From contig CANRZB010000002.1 of assembly GCA_947644195.1 (NCBI GenBank), positions 62,001 to 126,000 on the forward strand: a stretch of DNA of 64,000 nt, in the 5' to 3' direction. Below are positions 1 to 10,163 of this stretch, one piece after another (position 1 is the first letter of the stretch; the number at the start of each line of letters is the position of its first letter). A program made the translations under genes and the position numbers. The stretch comes from an uncultured Clostridium sp. (lineage in GTDB: Bacteria; Bacillota; Clostridia; Lachnospirales; Lachnospiraceae). Under the pieces are notes generated by a model. The model was not told where the DNA came from, ran no database searches, and saw only the letters and a list, made by a program, of their open reading frames with translations.

Positions 1-1806
1 GATAGCTGGTGCCTCTCGATCAAAATACGCTCCCGTATCCCAGATACAAGGCACGGCATGATATTTAGCAGATTCTGAAAAGACATCAGTATACCAGGTA
101 ATTACATTGCCTACTACAGCAGATGGCTCACATACTGCACACTCACCAATGATCGTTGCATATCCTTCCTTACTAAAACGTTCCACTTTACTGAACAATT
201 CTTTCGTTACTTCGCGGTCTTCTTCGGTATAATCTCCACCGCCATTATCTAATGCATAATCCGTTGGCACATAGAAATGTAGAGATACAAAGAGCTTATT
301 CTTACCGTTCTCCTCAGAGTCTTTCGGCATCTGGTACATATACTCTTCTGCATCATTCTTTCTATCACAGGTAGAACTGATATCTGTATTATATCCTGGA
401 ATCAACAGAAAACGGTATGCATTATTTCCACCAGTCTTACGAATCAGATCCACAAAAGTCTGATTAATTTTATTTACCATTGCATAACACTCTTCTGATT
501 TCAGATTTCCACTACAGGTTATTGTTTCCTTAGTTGCCGTACTTGGCTTTGCATATCCCCAATAATCTTCTGTAATAACAATCTCATCATTTAGACGATC
601 ACCAAGCTCTTCATTCGCACCCTCAAAAATCAGATGGTCAGAATAACCCTGGAAACGCTCTGCAATCTGTGTCCAATATCTCTCATAACGAACCCACGCA
701 GAATCACGCGTCTCCTGGTCAACCACTTTCTTTTTAACTTCATTGCCATCTTCATCTGTAGTGTACTCAAACTTGCAGGCGCCAAAACGTCCCCACCACT
801 GGTTATCCCAATGATCATTGATAATGACATACATTCCCAGATCCAATGCCCAGTTAGCAATCTCCTCTACACGGTCCAAAAGCAACGGATCAATGGTATC
901 CGTTCCATCATCCTTATCACCATTTGACCATGCTACCGGAAGACGAAGTGTATTAATTCCATAACTGTGCAGACACTCTATGTAAGCACGGGTTGTTTCC
1001 GGCTGTTTCCATGCCTTATCATACTCTTCTCGAGTAAAGGTATGCTCCCGCTTATAATCCAGTCCCCAGGTAGCCTCTAATGTATTTCCCAGATTAATAC
1101 CGGTCTTCATTTCATTAGCAGCCAACCACTGTGCTGAAATATCTTTGCGAACCGAACCGTTATCTCTGATCGTCAGCTTGGTTCCGTCTGACTGGGTAAT
1201 CTCACGAGGTTCCCCAAGATTGGATGGTTCCGACGGTACTGTTGGCGATGGTGTTGCACCACCCGGTGCTTGTGTTGCATCTCCTGGTGCCTGCGTTGCA
1301 TCACCCGGCTTCTGTGTTGTATTTCCCGGCGCTTGTGTTGCACCTCCTGGTGCCTGCGTTGCAGTTCCTGGTACTCCTGGTGCTTTTGTTGCTGTACCAG
1401 GTGTGTTTCCTTGAGCAGATGCTCCCGGATTGGTAACTGTTACCTTACAGGTTAATTTCTTGGTTACAACTTTCTTTTTCCCTTTCAGGATATATTTTAC
1501 TTTAGCGGTAATTTTAGTCGTTCCGACTTTTTTCGCTGTAATTTTTCCTTTTTTGTTGACCGTAGCGATCTTCTTCTGTTTGGAACTCCATTTAATCGAT
1601 TTGATCTTTTTTACTTTGGTCTTTTTAACCTTTAATTTCTTGGTTTTTCCTACGTTAATCGTTACTTTTTTGCTGGAAAGCTTCACTCCTGCTTTCTTCT
1701 TTTTGGCAGCGGCTGCACTCTGTCCTGGCATCATACTAAAACTAGATGCAACCATAGCCAAACTAAGCCCCATAGCCAGCCATTTTTTTGCTTGTTTAAG
1801 CTTCAT
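1..1806 (-). CDS. GH5 endoglucanase with N-terminal Ig-like domain (C-terminus cut by window edge)
   Basis: Predicted secreted cellulase that hydrolyses beta-1,4-glucan outside the cell. It starts at ATG 1804-1806 behind a GGAAGGGGG ribosome site. A signal peptide covers about residues 1-34, followed by a Lys-rich Big_2-type Ig-like domain (about 38-125), a Pro/Gly/Thr linker of repeated TQAPG units, and a GH5 catalytic domain with the family's acid/base motif GANEELG and nucleophile motif IIGECAV. The nucleophile is followed by Cys rather than the Tyr or Phe seen in its paralogs. The reading frame is open to base 1, so the C-terminal part is missing. It is the last visible member of the GH5 array and most resembles the enzymes at 4930-7233 and 12424-14964. 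Family assignment is firm; the exact substrate (cellulose, mixed-linkage glucan, xyloglucan) is inferred. Confidence 0.9.
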   Translation of the reverse strand, partial: MKLKQAKKWLAMGLSLAMVASSFSMMPGQSAAAAKKKKAGVKLSSKKVTINVGKTKKLKVKKTKVKKIKSIKWSSKQKKIATVNKKGKITAKKVGTTKITAKVKYILKGKKKVVTKKLTCKVTVTNPGASAQGNTPGTATKAPGVPGTATQAPGGATQAPGNTTQKPGDATQAPGDATQAPGGATPSPTVPSEPSNLGEPREITQSDGTKLTIRDNGSVRKDISAQWLAANEMKTGINLGNTLEATWGLDYKREHTFTREEYDKAWKQPETTRAYIECLHSYGINTLRLPVAWSNGDKDDGTDTIDPLLLDRVEEIANWALDLGMYVIINDHWDNQWWGRFGACKFEYTTDEDGNEVKKKVVDQETRDSAWVRYERYWTQIAERFQGYSDHLIFEGANEELGDRLNDEIVITEDYWGYAKPSTATKETITCSGNLKSEECYAMVNKINQTFVDLIRKTGGNNAYRFLLIPGYNTDISSTCDRKNDAEEYMYQMPKDSEENGKNKLFVSLHFYVPTDYALDNGGGDYTEEDREVTKELFSKVERFSKEGYATIIGECAVCEPSAVVGNVITWYTDVFSESAKYHAVPCIWDTGAYFDREAPAI

Positions 1807-2154
1807 AAAAAGCCCCCTTCCTTCTGTTAAAAACATTGCATGATATTACTATTCTTGCATATTGGATATTTTATTGATAAATTATCCTAGCATTTGAATA
1901 TTATTAATATTATATTGCTTCTCAAACCAGTACACCTTAATTTTCAGGACAATTAGTAGCACAAAAGAGACATGCAAAAAATGCATGTAGATAAAATCGC
2001 ATAAACCTACGTATTATCTGTATGAATGAGGATAGAAGCAAGTTATAAAATTGAAAATGGAATTACCATAAAATAGCATTTAGGGACATCGCTTCCTAAC
2101 TAATCATTCGTTATTCAGCAATGTCCCTAACATTCTCATTTCGTGCTTAAAACA
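1807..2154. other. Intergenic spacer between two GH5 genes
   Basis: This AT-rich spacer holds no credible gene. A long-loop inverted repeat (TAGGGACAT at 2081-2089, ATGTCCCTA at 2121-2129) lies just past the stop of the upstream GH5 gene and could act as a weak terminator or RNA-stabilising hairpin; it has no clear U-run. No convincing promoter for the gene at 1-1806 was found, although one may be hidden in the AT-rich stretch 1850-1925. Confidence 0.5.
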
Positions 2155-4893
2155 CTATTTTATTTTTTTATTTTTGACAGCAGACCATTTACCATAAGTT
2201 TTCTTACCATTCACAGTAGTATAAGCGCATACTTTTACATAGTATTTTTTCTTGGACTTCAACTTCTTGATAACCTTCTTTGCAGAAGTGGAATCTACCA
2301 CTTTTACCCCCTTTGCACTTACTTTACCGTTCTTTAATTTTGCTAATTTAGCTTTGGAAGTACTATAGGCAACTTTATATTTCATGCCAGCCTGCTTCTT
2401 CCAGGTTACTGTCATCTTTTTCTTGGCAGCTTTTAATTTAACATTGCCTACTTTCGCTGGTTTCTTAACTACTGGGTTTGCTGATGGTGCCACCGTATTC
2501 TTCGGCACATTTGGTGCCACCGTATTATTAGGAGTAGATGTCGGTTGCTCCGTTGCTTTGATCTCCTCCTTATAACCTTTTACCGAAAATGTTATCTCGA
2601 TCTTTGTAGGATTTTCAATTGCCGGGAAAGAAATAGAATTTGATTTCACCTCAAATTTATCTCTTTGTACAACAGATCCCTCCCATGCGTTAAAAGGATT
2701 TCCGGTATCAAAGATAGATCCTTTGACCGCATAATAATCCTGCGTCTCTCCCAGCAGCAGCTCTTCGCCATTAATCTTAATGCTGGAATAGCTGATCATC
2801 GTATCTTCCGGTATCTCACTTCTCTTGGTATTCTTTGAAGCAACATCGTAATCATAAATATATAACGCACCCAGGCCATTTAAATTCGTTACGCCTTTCT
2901 CCGTCGCTTCTTTTGGAAGATCAACTGCCGTATCCAAAGATAAGGTATACGTGCCATCCGATTTGATCGTAATAAACTCACTGCCCATCATAGAACCGCC
3001 ATAATAGGAATCACCACTTCCCGAATTATACTGTGCTCTGATAACCAGCCTTAACTGATCCGCAATATTACCTACTTCCGCTCTCTTGACAGTAACCGGC
3101 ACCGTCACGCTATATCCATCTGAAGTAACAACTTTAATATTCGCAGAACCGTTTTCCTTCGCTAACACTCTACCGTCACAGGATACATTCACGATAGGCT
3201 CATTATCTGAAACAAATCTGACTTTTTCAGAGTTATTAGTTTCCGCAGTCAAATAAGTCTCCTGCCCCTTTGCCAATTCAATTGTCTCATAATTAGTCGT
3301 AATATCCGTCGTTGGGTCATCCAGCTCCTTAGGAGCCACTGTTACCGTAATCTCTTTTACTGCAGTTCCTGTCAATGCTTTTGCAGTAATCTTAACCGTT
3401 CCCGGAGACTTCGCTCTAACCATGCCATGATATACAGATGCTACATTTGCATCAGAGGTAGACCAAACAATCACATCATTGGTGTCTGCAGGAGCGCTTG
3501 CCTGCGCTGTCAATGTCTGCATATCTCCCGCCGTCATTTCCAGAGTGGAAGCATCGACCTCTATTTCTGTCATTGGAATAGTCTCCGTTTCATAGGCAAC
3601 TTCCGACGGATCTGTCACATTATAAAATCCTCTTAATATTGCTGCTACACTATTATCAGACGGCTTCATAGCAGTCCTGTCTATTATCCTATAATTATCA
3701 CCACTACTATCGCTGTTATTATCCCAGGCACATCCAATCAGCGAATACTTTTTAAGAAGATATCCTACCCCTTCAAAACTGGCTTTTCGGACATTTCCTT
3801 TCTCACGAAATCCATATTCGCCAATAACAACCGGAATCCCTTGCTCAACATAATTGCTCTGTAGCATTGCAAACTGCTGTGCATAAGAATTCTTCTCATC
3901 TTCATTCATACTTTTGGTTAGGGAGAATGCATCATAATCATGCACTTCCATCATAATACGCTGTGACGTATCGACAGGCATCTCAAACCCAAGTTCCTCA
4001 TCAAAAACAGCATGAATCATGGTGTTATGCGGCTGTATTGCAATCCACCGCATATCATTATTTCCGCCGGAAGCACGTACAACATCCACAAAATCCTGGT
4101 TCAACTGGGCAATACGCTCAAATTCGATTAAAAGCAATTCCTTCTCTTCTTCCGTATATCCATACTGCGGCTTCCATCCAAGGCAGTCGTTATTATGTTT
4201 TTTATCATTACCATCCATCAGAGGATCATCACCAAAGACCTCATTCATAGCAGCAAATATCAAATGCTCATCATAGTTTTTGAAACGTTCTGCAATGGTC
4301 GTCCACAATCCGCTAAATTTCTCGCGGACAGCATCAAAACTTTCATCCGGACCATCCACATTGAGCCATCCATGCGGCGTTGGATCATCATTACGGGCAC
4401 CGTCATGATGGAGGTTAAGAATCACATACATATCCTCTGAAATCGCATAATCAACGATCTCTTGCACCCGGCTCATCCATTGCTCCATTACAGAGTAATC
4501 GTCATTGATATTAGCACCCCAGGTTACCGGAATACGGATCGTATTAAAGCCCATATCATGTACCGACTTAATCAATGCTTTCGTTGTTACGACATTCTGC
4601 CATAATGTCTCTCCTGTCAGGTAATTATCACCCGTCCAGGCATCCAGTGTATTTCCCAGGTTCCAGCCTGTCCCCGCTTCCTGCGTGATCTCCTCCGCCG
4701 ACAAATCCCGAAATTCTGCTGCTGCATCCGGAACCTGAATATCCGATGTATTGGCGGAGCGGACAGTATAGATCCCTTCTCCTTCTTCTGCTGATGCTGT
4801 TTTGCTGCCAGAAAATCCCCATGCAGGCATTGATGTTACCATCAATGCGGCAGCCAAACCATATGCTAACAGTTTCTTGTATCCTTTCTTCAT
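2155..4893 (-). CDS. GH5 endoglucanase with Ig-like domains and a C-terminal binding module
   Basis: Secreted beta-glucanase of about 912 residues. The ATG at 4891-4893 is chosen over an in-frame ATG seven codons upstream because AGGTG sits just before it and a signal peptide (KKGYKKLLAYGL...) follows at once. The GH5 domain covers about residues 60-430: WNLGNTLDAW near the start, acid/base Glu about 218 in AMNEVFGD and nucleophile Glu about 359 in IGEYGF. Two Ig-like domains follow (about 440-610; the first is clearly Big_2), then a beta-rich module (about 615-790) ending in IEITFSVKGY that also occurs in the non-catalytic proteins at 7383-9866 and 10237-12033. A Lys-rich fibronectin-III-like segment ends the protein. 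It is 36 bases downstream of the next GH5 gene, so the two are probably co-transcribed. Confidence 0.9.
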   Translation of the reverse strand: MKKGYKKLLAYGLAAALMVTSMPAWGFSGSKTASAEEGEGIYTVRSANTSDIQVPDAAAEFRDLSAEEITQEAGTGWNLGNTLDAWTGDNYLTGETLWQNVVTTKALIKSVHDMGFNTIRIPVTWGANINDDYSVMEQWMSRVQEIVDYAISEDMYVILNLHHDGARNDDPTPHGWLNVDGPDESFDAVREKFSGLWTTIAERFKNYDEHLIFAAMNEVFGDDPLMDGNDKKHNNDCLGWKPQYGYTEEEKELLLIEFERIAQLNQDFVDVVRASGGNNDMRWIAIQPHNTMIHAVFDEELGFEMPVDTSQRIMMEVHDYDAFSLTKSMNEDEKNSYAQQFAMLQSNYVEQGIPVVIGEYGFREKGNVRKASFEGVGYLLKKYSLIGCAWDNNSDSSGDNYRIIDRTAMKPSDNSVAAILRGFYNVTDPSEVAYETETIPMTEIEVDASTLEMTAGDMQTLTAQASAPADTNDVIVWSTSDANVASVYHGMVRAKSPGTVKITAKALTGTAVKEITVTVAPKELDDPTTDITTNYETIELAKGQETYLTAETNNSEKVRFVSDNEPIVNVSCDGRVLAKENGSANIKVVTSDGYSVTVPVTVKRAEVGNIADQLRLVIRAQYNSGSGDSYYGGSMMGSEFITIKSDGTYTLSLDTAVDLPKEATEKGVTNLNGLGALYIYDYDVASKNTKRSEIPEDTMISYSSIKINGEELLLGETQDYYAVKGSIFDTGNPFNAWEGSVVQRDKFEVKSNSISFPAIENPTKIEITFSVKGYKEEIKATEQPTSTPNNTVAPNVPKNTVAPSANPVVKKPAKVGNVKLKAAKKKMTVTWKKQAGMKYKVAYSTSKAKLAKLKNGKVSAKGVKVVDSTSAKKVIKKLKSKKKYYVKVCAYTTVNGKKTYGKWSAVKNKKIK

Positions 4894-4929
4894 CACACAC
4901 CTCATTTCTGTCATCGTATGACAAAATTA

Positions 4930-7233
4930 TTAGTTTTTCCAGTCAACTTCTGGACCGTCAAACACTTCAATCTTAGTAATAATTGGTTTGTTCGAGCATG
5001 ACATCCAGATAATCTCATGATCCTTAACAATATTAGGATCTACCGCAAAAATCTTTCCTGACCATCCATCTTCTGCCGGAATCTCAGATTTTTTCCCGGA
5101 CTGGCTGGATTTCTCCAACGCAAAATCAGAATTGGTCTCCCATTGCTCATTCGGATCAAACAAACCGATGGAGGCTGGATATTTCTCTTTGAAATCCGCA
5201 CCGCTTAACTCTAATGCAGAATTATCCATATCACCATCTTTGCAGGTAATACGGAGATACGGCTGCGTCATATTCTTTAAATCCTCAGAATAGATTACAG
5301 ACCAATATCCATAAGTATTACAATGGAACGTCCATTTGCCATCCTCACTCACGGAACTGATAGACGGTTTGATATAGGACTCTCCGTCACCACCATTTTT
5401 CTTCCATTCCCCTTCCCAGGTATAGAGTGGCGTCAGATTTGCCTCCTCCTCTGTTTTATCCCGATAGAGTGGCATGCTGGTATCCTCTTTACTGCGTTTC
5501 AAACCTTCACCCGATGCTCCAGTCACTTCCAAAATAGCATCCGCTACATTGCCATAGTTAATGTAATTTTTCTCCCGGTTATACCAGGCACCATTGTCCC
5601 ATAATACCGGAATCATTCCATAGGCAAGAGAATATTTTGCTATTTCCTTCAGATACTCCGGCACACCGTCTGCCGCTGTTGTCTGTACACCATACTCCCC
5701 AATAATGACCCCATAACCCTGCTCGGTAAATTTTTTCATTTTATCCAGTTGGGGACGCATATCTGCCAGATCTGCATCATCTCCCCAGGAAAAGCGACGT
5801 GGTGCATCGCCCTCACCCTGATGATACTCACTACCACCACAATAATTCCATGGATTATAGTAATGTACTGATACACTCAGTTTGCTGACACCGTTTTCCT
5901 CTGTATCTGTCGGCATCTTGAAACGATCATTGCAGGTCATGTCAATATTTGTGCTATATCCCGCAATTAACAGATAACGTTTTTCGTTATTTCCACCAGA
6001 GTCACGCACAATATTTACAAATTCCTGATTGATCTGATTTAAAGTCTCATACTGTTCATCCACAGTCAAAACACCCGTTTTATTTGCCGTGCTGCGATTT
6101 CTCCAGTCATCGTTTAAACGGTCTCCCAGTTCCTCGTTTGCTGATTCAAAGATCAGACGGTCAGAATATTCCTTGTAGCGCTCTGAAAGCTGTGTCCAGA
6201 TCTGACGGTAACGGGCCCAAGCCATATCACGGATGCTCTGGTCCTGATCACCAAACTGTCCCCACCAGTCGCCGTCATAATGAATGTTAATAATGACATA
6301 CATTTCATTATTCAGACAGTAGTTCATAACCTCTTCCACGCGGTCCATATATTCTGGATTGATTGTATAGGTCATTCCGTCCTCAGAAATATCCATTAGG
6401 TTTGACCAGGCAACCGGAATTCGCACATTATTAAATCCATATGCCTTTAATCCATCTACATTTTTCTGGGTCAAAGCAACGTTATTCGCCGATGTCTCAC
6501 AATAGTGTACATCAACAGATTCCTTTTCTTCCTCTGTCATCTTTGAGGTATCAATCGCCTGTTCTAAGGAATTACCATAGTTCCATCCCATACCCATAGC
6601 GCGCATATACTCATCACTATTCATATCGCGCATCTGTCCATTATCTTTGGTTGCAATCCCATTCTCAGACAAATGTTCATCTGTCAGATTGGAAGTCTCA
6701 TCAAATGGCTGAACGGTTGGTAAAACAATAGGCTCCTTCGTTGGTTCTGCAGGCTCTTTGGTTGATTCCACCGGAATAGTTGCCGTTGGCGCTGGAGTCG
6801 CAGCATTACCTGGCTTTACAGATGCTACAGGATTAGTCGGTGCCTGGGTATTGGTTGGTTTCACTGCTTTCGCTTTCTGTACCTTAACGGTCACTTTCAA
6901 GCTCTTGGTAATCTTTTTCCCTTTCTTGCGGTATGTAACCTTAGCCGTTACCTTCGTCTTTCCTGCCTTTTTTGCAGTAATTTTTCCCTTCTTGGATACT
7001 GTAGCAATCTTTTTATTTTTTGATGACCACTTTATCTTCGCACCCTTCGGAGCATTTTTCAAAGTAACTTTCTTAGAAGCACCCACCTGTAAAGTAAGAG
7101 TCTTCTTTGAAAGCTTCATCACCTTTGCTGCACTGGCTGATTTCGCTGTCAGACTACTGAAGCCACCGATCGTCATGACCATGGCAAACGTCATCAGCAG
7201 CGCAATCAAGCGATTTGTTGCAATTTTCTTCAT
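4930..7233 (-). CDS. GH5 endoglucanase with N-terminal Ig-like domain
   Basis: Secreted GH5 enzyme of 767 residues. The order is: signal peptide (about 1-36), Lys-rich Big_2 domain (38-118), Pro/Thr linker (122-175), GH5 domain (about 205-575) and a C-terminal beta module (about 600-767). Acid/base Glu367 lies in ESANEELG and nucleophile Glu513 in IIGEYGV; IINIHYDGDWW is the conserved strand carrying active-site residues. The C-terminal module (WEGEW ... QPYLRITCKDGD ... KIEVFDGPEVDW) matches the tail of the GH5 protein at 12424-14964 and is probably a second type of glucan-binding domain. A GGGGG ribosome site precedes the ATG. The promoter is unclear; the gene may be read through from 9866 or have its own weak promoter. 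Confidence 0.92.
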   Translation of the reverse strand: MKKIATNRLIALLMTFAMVMTIGGFSSLTAKSASAAKVMKLSKKTLTLQVGASKKVTLKNAPKGAKIKWSSKNKKIATVSKKGKITAKKAGKTKVTAKVTYRKKGKKITKSLKVTVKVQKAKAVKPTNTQAPTNPVASVKPGNAATPAPTATIPVESTKEPAEPTKEPIVLPTVQPFDETSNLTDEHLSENGIATKDNGQMRDMNSDEYMRAMGMGWNYGNSLEQAIDTSKMTEEEKESVDVHYCETSANNVALTQKNVDGLKAYGFNNVRIPVAWSNLMDISEDGMTYTINPEYMDRVEEVMNYCLNNEMYVIINIHYDGDWWGQFGDQDQSIRDMAWARYRQIWTQLSERYKEYSDRLIFESANEELGDRLNDDWRNRSTANKTGVLTVDEQYETLNQINQEFVNIVRDSGGNNEKRYLLIAGYSTNIDMTCNDRFKMPTDTEENGVSKLSVSVHYYNPWNYCGGSEYHQGEGDAPRRFSWGDDADLADMRPQLDKMKKFTEQGYGVIIGEYGVQTTAADGVPEYLKEIAKYSLAYGMIPVLWDNGAWYNREKNYINYGNVADAILEVTGASGEGLKRSKEDTSMPLYRDKTEEEANLTPLYTWEGEWKKNGGDGESYIKPSISSVSEDGKWTFHCNTYGYWSVIYSEDLKNMTQPYLRITCKDGDMDNSALELSGADFKEKYPASIGLFDPNEQWETNSDFALEKSSQSGKKSEIPAEDGWSGKIFAVDPNIVKDHEIIWMSCSNKPIITKIEVFDGPEVDWKN

Positions 7234-7297
7234 TGTACCTGTAACCCCCTTCTGTTTCCTTGTACCATTTCAAATGAAATCGCCTCTATGACAATAC

Positions 7298-7356
7298 ATA
7301 AAAAACAATCTCCATTGTTCAGAGAAAGGCAAGTAAATTGCTTACCTGCCTTTCTC
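7298..7356 (-). terminator. Tandem hairpins downstream of the secreted modular protein gene
   Basis: On the minus strand a stem of about 14 pairs (GAGAAAGGCAGGTA paired with TACTTGCCTTTCTC, 7322-7356) is followed by a short AACAAT/ATTGTT hairpin (7304-7319) and a run of Ts. The second hairpin with its U-run is the likely intrinsic terminator. Confidence 0.6.
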
Positions 7357-7382
7357 GAAAATTTTAAGTAAATTTTAACTCT

Positions 7383-9866
7383 CTATTTTACATTTTTGTA
7401 GACCTTTTTGATCTTCTTCACATTTGCTTTCTTTGCTTTTCCTGCAATAGAAATCTTATTCTTGCAGCCCTTAAATGCATTTTTCTTGACAGAAGATAAT
7501 TTGGCCTTAAAGGTCAGCTTCTTTAAATTCGTGCATTTTAAGAATGAATTCTTAGGTAATTTCTTAATATTCTTACCAACAGTAATGGAAGACGCCTTCG
7601 CTGATTTCAATGCACCAGCTTTCAACTGCGTTACCAGGAATTTTCCTTTTTTCTGCTTGAATGCAGCAGGTATCGTCAGTTTCTTTGCTTTCTTGCCTTT
7701 CTTAGACAAGCCTACTACTGTAACCTTACCATTGCTGATCTTCTTGGTCTTAGAAGATTTCATGGATTCCTTAGTTACCTTATATTTGAAATTACCTTTG
7801 GTAAAGGTCTTGCCTTTCGTTGGTCCCATTGGTGTTTTATCAAAGTTTACACCTGAGATGGAGAAGGAAACTTCTATGCTGCTGGTTGGAAGTGTCTTTA
7901 ACTCTTTCCCGCTTGGGAACTCTGCCCCTTTGGTTCCATCATCCGGTGCATATGCGTCTGCCAGCATTAACATGTAATAGCCTGTCGCATCTCCCTTGCA
8001 AGGCACGGTCTTATAAGTCTTGATCGTCTTGCCATCTAATTTCAGGGTAGCGTCTGTACATTTCACGCCTTTCATCGTCAGCGGAATATCCGTTGAAAGA
8101 AACAACATATGAAATTTCGTTGCCGCAGTTGCCTTTGCGTCATTTCCCTTTAATGTCTTGAGATTGACACCGGAGATAGAAACAGAATACTTCGTTGTTC
8201 CCTGTACGATCTTAGCATCTTTAATCTTTGCATTAAAAGCAGTGGTCTTGTTGGCATAATTCAGTGCAATCTGTGATTTGTAATTATATTCCTTAGATTT
8301 CAAACCTGAATCTGGATTTTGCCAAGGATCACGGTACAGCCAGTTATCTGTCTGGAATCCCAGATATGCATTGTATGACTTAGCGGCCGGAGCTGCGGTA
8401 GGTACTGGTGTCGGGTCCGGAATCTTCGGAGCCTCTCCTGTAACAGAGAATGTAAATGTGATCTTATCACCTTCATTTACAGGAATGGAAGCCTTAACCG
8501 GATTAGCCATAGGTTTCAGGCTGTCATTCGTCTCCCACTGGTTGCAGACAGACAATCTGACGCTATCCGTTGCATCCGTATAAAGACTACCACCCCATGC
8601 GTATGACTTATCTCCAACGGTAATAGTATTACCTACCAGGTTATAATCTTTCGGCATCTGGTTTGGAACAATTGGAAGCCAGATTGCTCCATCCGCTGTA
8701 ATATCATCGGTAGTTTTTAATGCCGTTACCGTCAGCTTGTACTCACCTGTTTCTGTGATATGCAGACTGGAAGCATTATCCTCATAGAACGTCTGCTTAT
8801 GATCACCATAATCATGTTCTCCCTTTTTACTTACAATGGAAGTCTTTAACAGCTCCCAATATTCTTTGCTACCGAAAACAGAAGCCATAATCTTACCGTT
8901 TTCTGCTGCAGAATCTTCAACCTCTTTCGTTAAAGCAGTATTAACATTCGCAACCACACCAATGTCAAATGGCTGGGATAACTTTACCGGCGTAATCGGT
9001 GGGTTAGTTGGTGCAGACGTCTGGTTTGGCTCTTCGGTCGGTTCTTCCGGCCTTTGACTGAAATCTACTTCTTCTGGCTGATATTTTGGAGAATCCCAGT
9101 TCACGCCAGAAATACGGAAGGTAATCTCAATGCTTTCTTCCGGAATCTTCGTCAATGCATTGTCGTCTTTGCCAAAGCCAATGCTTTCATAAGCATCTGG
9201 ATTATAGGCATCTGCCAACATAAACTGTCCATATTTCTTGTGGTCAGATTTCTGTGGTAATACTAAATCGGATGCTATTTCTTCTCCATCAATTTTTACA
9301 GAAGAAGCTTTTACCTCAACTCCGTCTGCCTCTGCCATCGGAATATCTGCTGCAACAAACAGCATATTAAAGATTTCATTCGCTGCTTCTGCTTCACCAT
9401 TCGGATTCGTATTCAGATTCAGATTATTGATCGCAACCGTATACTCACCGTCTTTCGTCATCTTCACATCGGTAGCAACAGCATCTTTGTTTAATTCAAC
9501 TTTTTCTGGATTTCTCAGTAGCAATGTTTTCTTATTAATGGCTGCTGCGTTACCATTATAGTAAATATTCCGACCGTTGCAGGTTTTAACATTGGTTAAA
9601 TCTACTGCGGAATCCTGTTTCGTCAACCAGGACAGATATTCCTGACCCACACTAAAGTATTGATCGTCATAGGAATCTCTACAATCATAGTCACTGGTCT
9701 GAAAACCGATCATCGCAGTAAACCCTGCCTCGTCTGTAGTGTCTTCTGCGCCCGCTGCCGGTTCATCTGCTGCACTGGCTGATTTGAGATTTACGCCAGA
9801 ACCAACAGACAAAACCATCGCTGCAGTCAAAACCGCAGAAATAATTTTCTTGAATTGTTTTCTCAT
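7383..9866 (-). CDS. Secreted multi-module protein with BspA-like leucine-rich C-terminus
   Basis: About 827 residues with no catalytic domain. The ATG at 9864-9866 is chosen because AAGGAGGAGG lies just upstream and MRKQFKKIISAVLTAAMVLS starts a clean signal peptide ending near SASAA. Three beta-rich modules follow (about residues 45-265, 295-485 and 500-690). The first and third are close relatives: both begin near GFQT and end in SISGVNFD or RISGVNWD. Each has the signature seen in neighbouring proteins: a DG(E/K) turn, an aromatic-Asn or Ala-Asp-Ala-Tyr motif, then IE(I/V)(T/S)F. The last 120 residues are leucine-rich repeats of the BspA/LRR_5 type (ITVGKNIKKLPKNSFLKC). By position in the GH5 array it is probably an extracellular glucan-binding protein; that role is inferred. 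Confidence 0.75.
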   Translation of the reverse strand: MRKQFKKIISAVLTAAMVLSVGSGVNLKSASAADEPAAGAEDTTDEAGFTAMIGFQTSDYDCRDSYDDQYFSVGQEYLSWLTKQDSAVDLTNVKTCNGRNIYYNGNAAAINKKTLLLRNPEKVELNKDAVATDVKMTKDGEYTVAINNLNLNTNPNGEAEAANEIFNMLFVAADIPMAEADGVEVKASSVKIDGEEIASDLVLPQKSDHKKYGQFMLADAYNPDAYESIGFGKDDNALTKIPEESIEITFRISGVNWDSPKYQPEEVDFSQRPEEPTEEPNQTSAPTNPPITPVKLSQPFDIGVVANVNTALTKEVEDSAAENGKIMASVFGSKEYWELLKTSIVSKKGEHDYGDHKQTFYEDNASSLHITETGEYKLTVTALKTTDDITADGAIWLPIVPNQMPKDYNLVGNTITVGDKSYAWGGSLYTDATDSVRLSVCNQWETNDSLKPMANPVKASIPVNEGDKITFTFSVTGEAPKIPDPTPVPTAAPAAKSYNAYLGFQTDNWLYRDPWQNPDSGLKSKEYNYKSQIALNYANKTTAFNAKIKDAKIVQGTTKYSVSISGVNLKTLKGNDAKATAATKFHMLFLSTDIPLTMKGVKCTDATLKLDGKTIKTYKTVPCKGDATGYYMLMLADAYAPDDGTKGAEFPSGKELKTLPTSSIEVSFSISGVNFDKTPMGPTKGKTFTKGNFKYKVTKESMKSSKTKKISNGKVTVVGLSKKGKKAKKLTIPAAFKQKKGKFLVTQLKAGALKSAKASSITVGKNIKKLPKNSFLKCTNLKKLTFKAKLSSVKKNAFKGCKNKISIAGKAKKANVKKIKKVYKNVK

Positions 9867-9915
9867 TATATCCTCCTCCTTCAACATTATATAATAATAA
9901 AATCACTACGAAATG

Positions 9916-9944
9916 ATTATAACATATTTTTCTGATTTTGACTA
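9916..9944 (-). promoter_or_regulatory. Promoter of the secreted modular protein gene (TAGTCA-17-TATAAT)
   Basis: On the minus strand TAGTCA (9939-9944) is followed after 17 bases by TATAAT (9916-9921), with a TG extension of the -10. The -35 differs from the TTGNNN seen at housekeeping promoters in this window. Confidence 0.7.
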
Positions 9945-10124
9945 GCCTGTTTCCATTTTTTGCTGGACAGGCCGTATCCAAGATTCCATGGAAATAACCA
10001 GCTATATACAACGTATCTCTGGTGTGTAAGAAAGTTGTGCAGCTTATACTCTCCCACAAACCGTTCCTTCTCACAGCGCATTTTCGCACAACAAGAAAGC
10101 AGCCCCCTATGAGCTGTCTGCATA
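9945..10124 (-). other. Unexplained 180-base segment upstream of a promoter
   Basis: It lies between the bidirectional terminator at 10125-10163 and the promoter at 9916-9944. Two overlapping frames stay open across it on the minus strand, but no ribosome site, family match or signal supports a gene. The open frames suggest either a conserved repeat or a remnant coding segment. Confidence 0.3.
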
Positions 10125-10163
10125 AAAAAAGTGCCCTGCAACATACTGCAGGGCACTTTTTGC
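10125..10163. terminator. Bidirectional intrinsic terminator
   Basis: A perfect 11-pair stem (AGTGCCCTGCA at 10131-10141, TGCAGGGCACT at 10148-10158) is flanked by an A-run on the left and a T-run on the right, so it can end transcription in either direction. It serves the minus-strand gene at 10237-12033. Confidence 0.9.

Noticed and set aside
1145..1414. Plus-strand repeat-like frames opposite the GH5 linker
   Set aside because: They are produced by the TQAPG coding repeats on the other strand, and no start signal is present.
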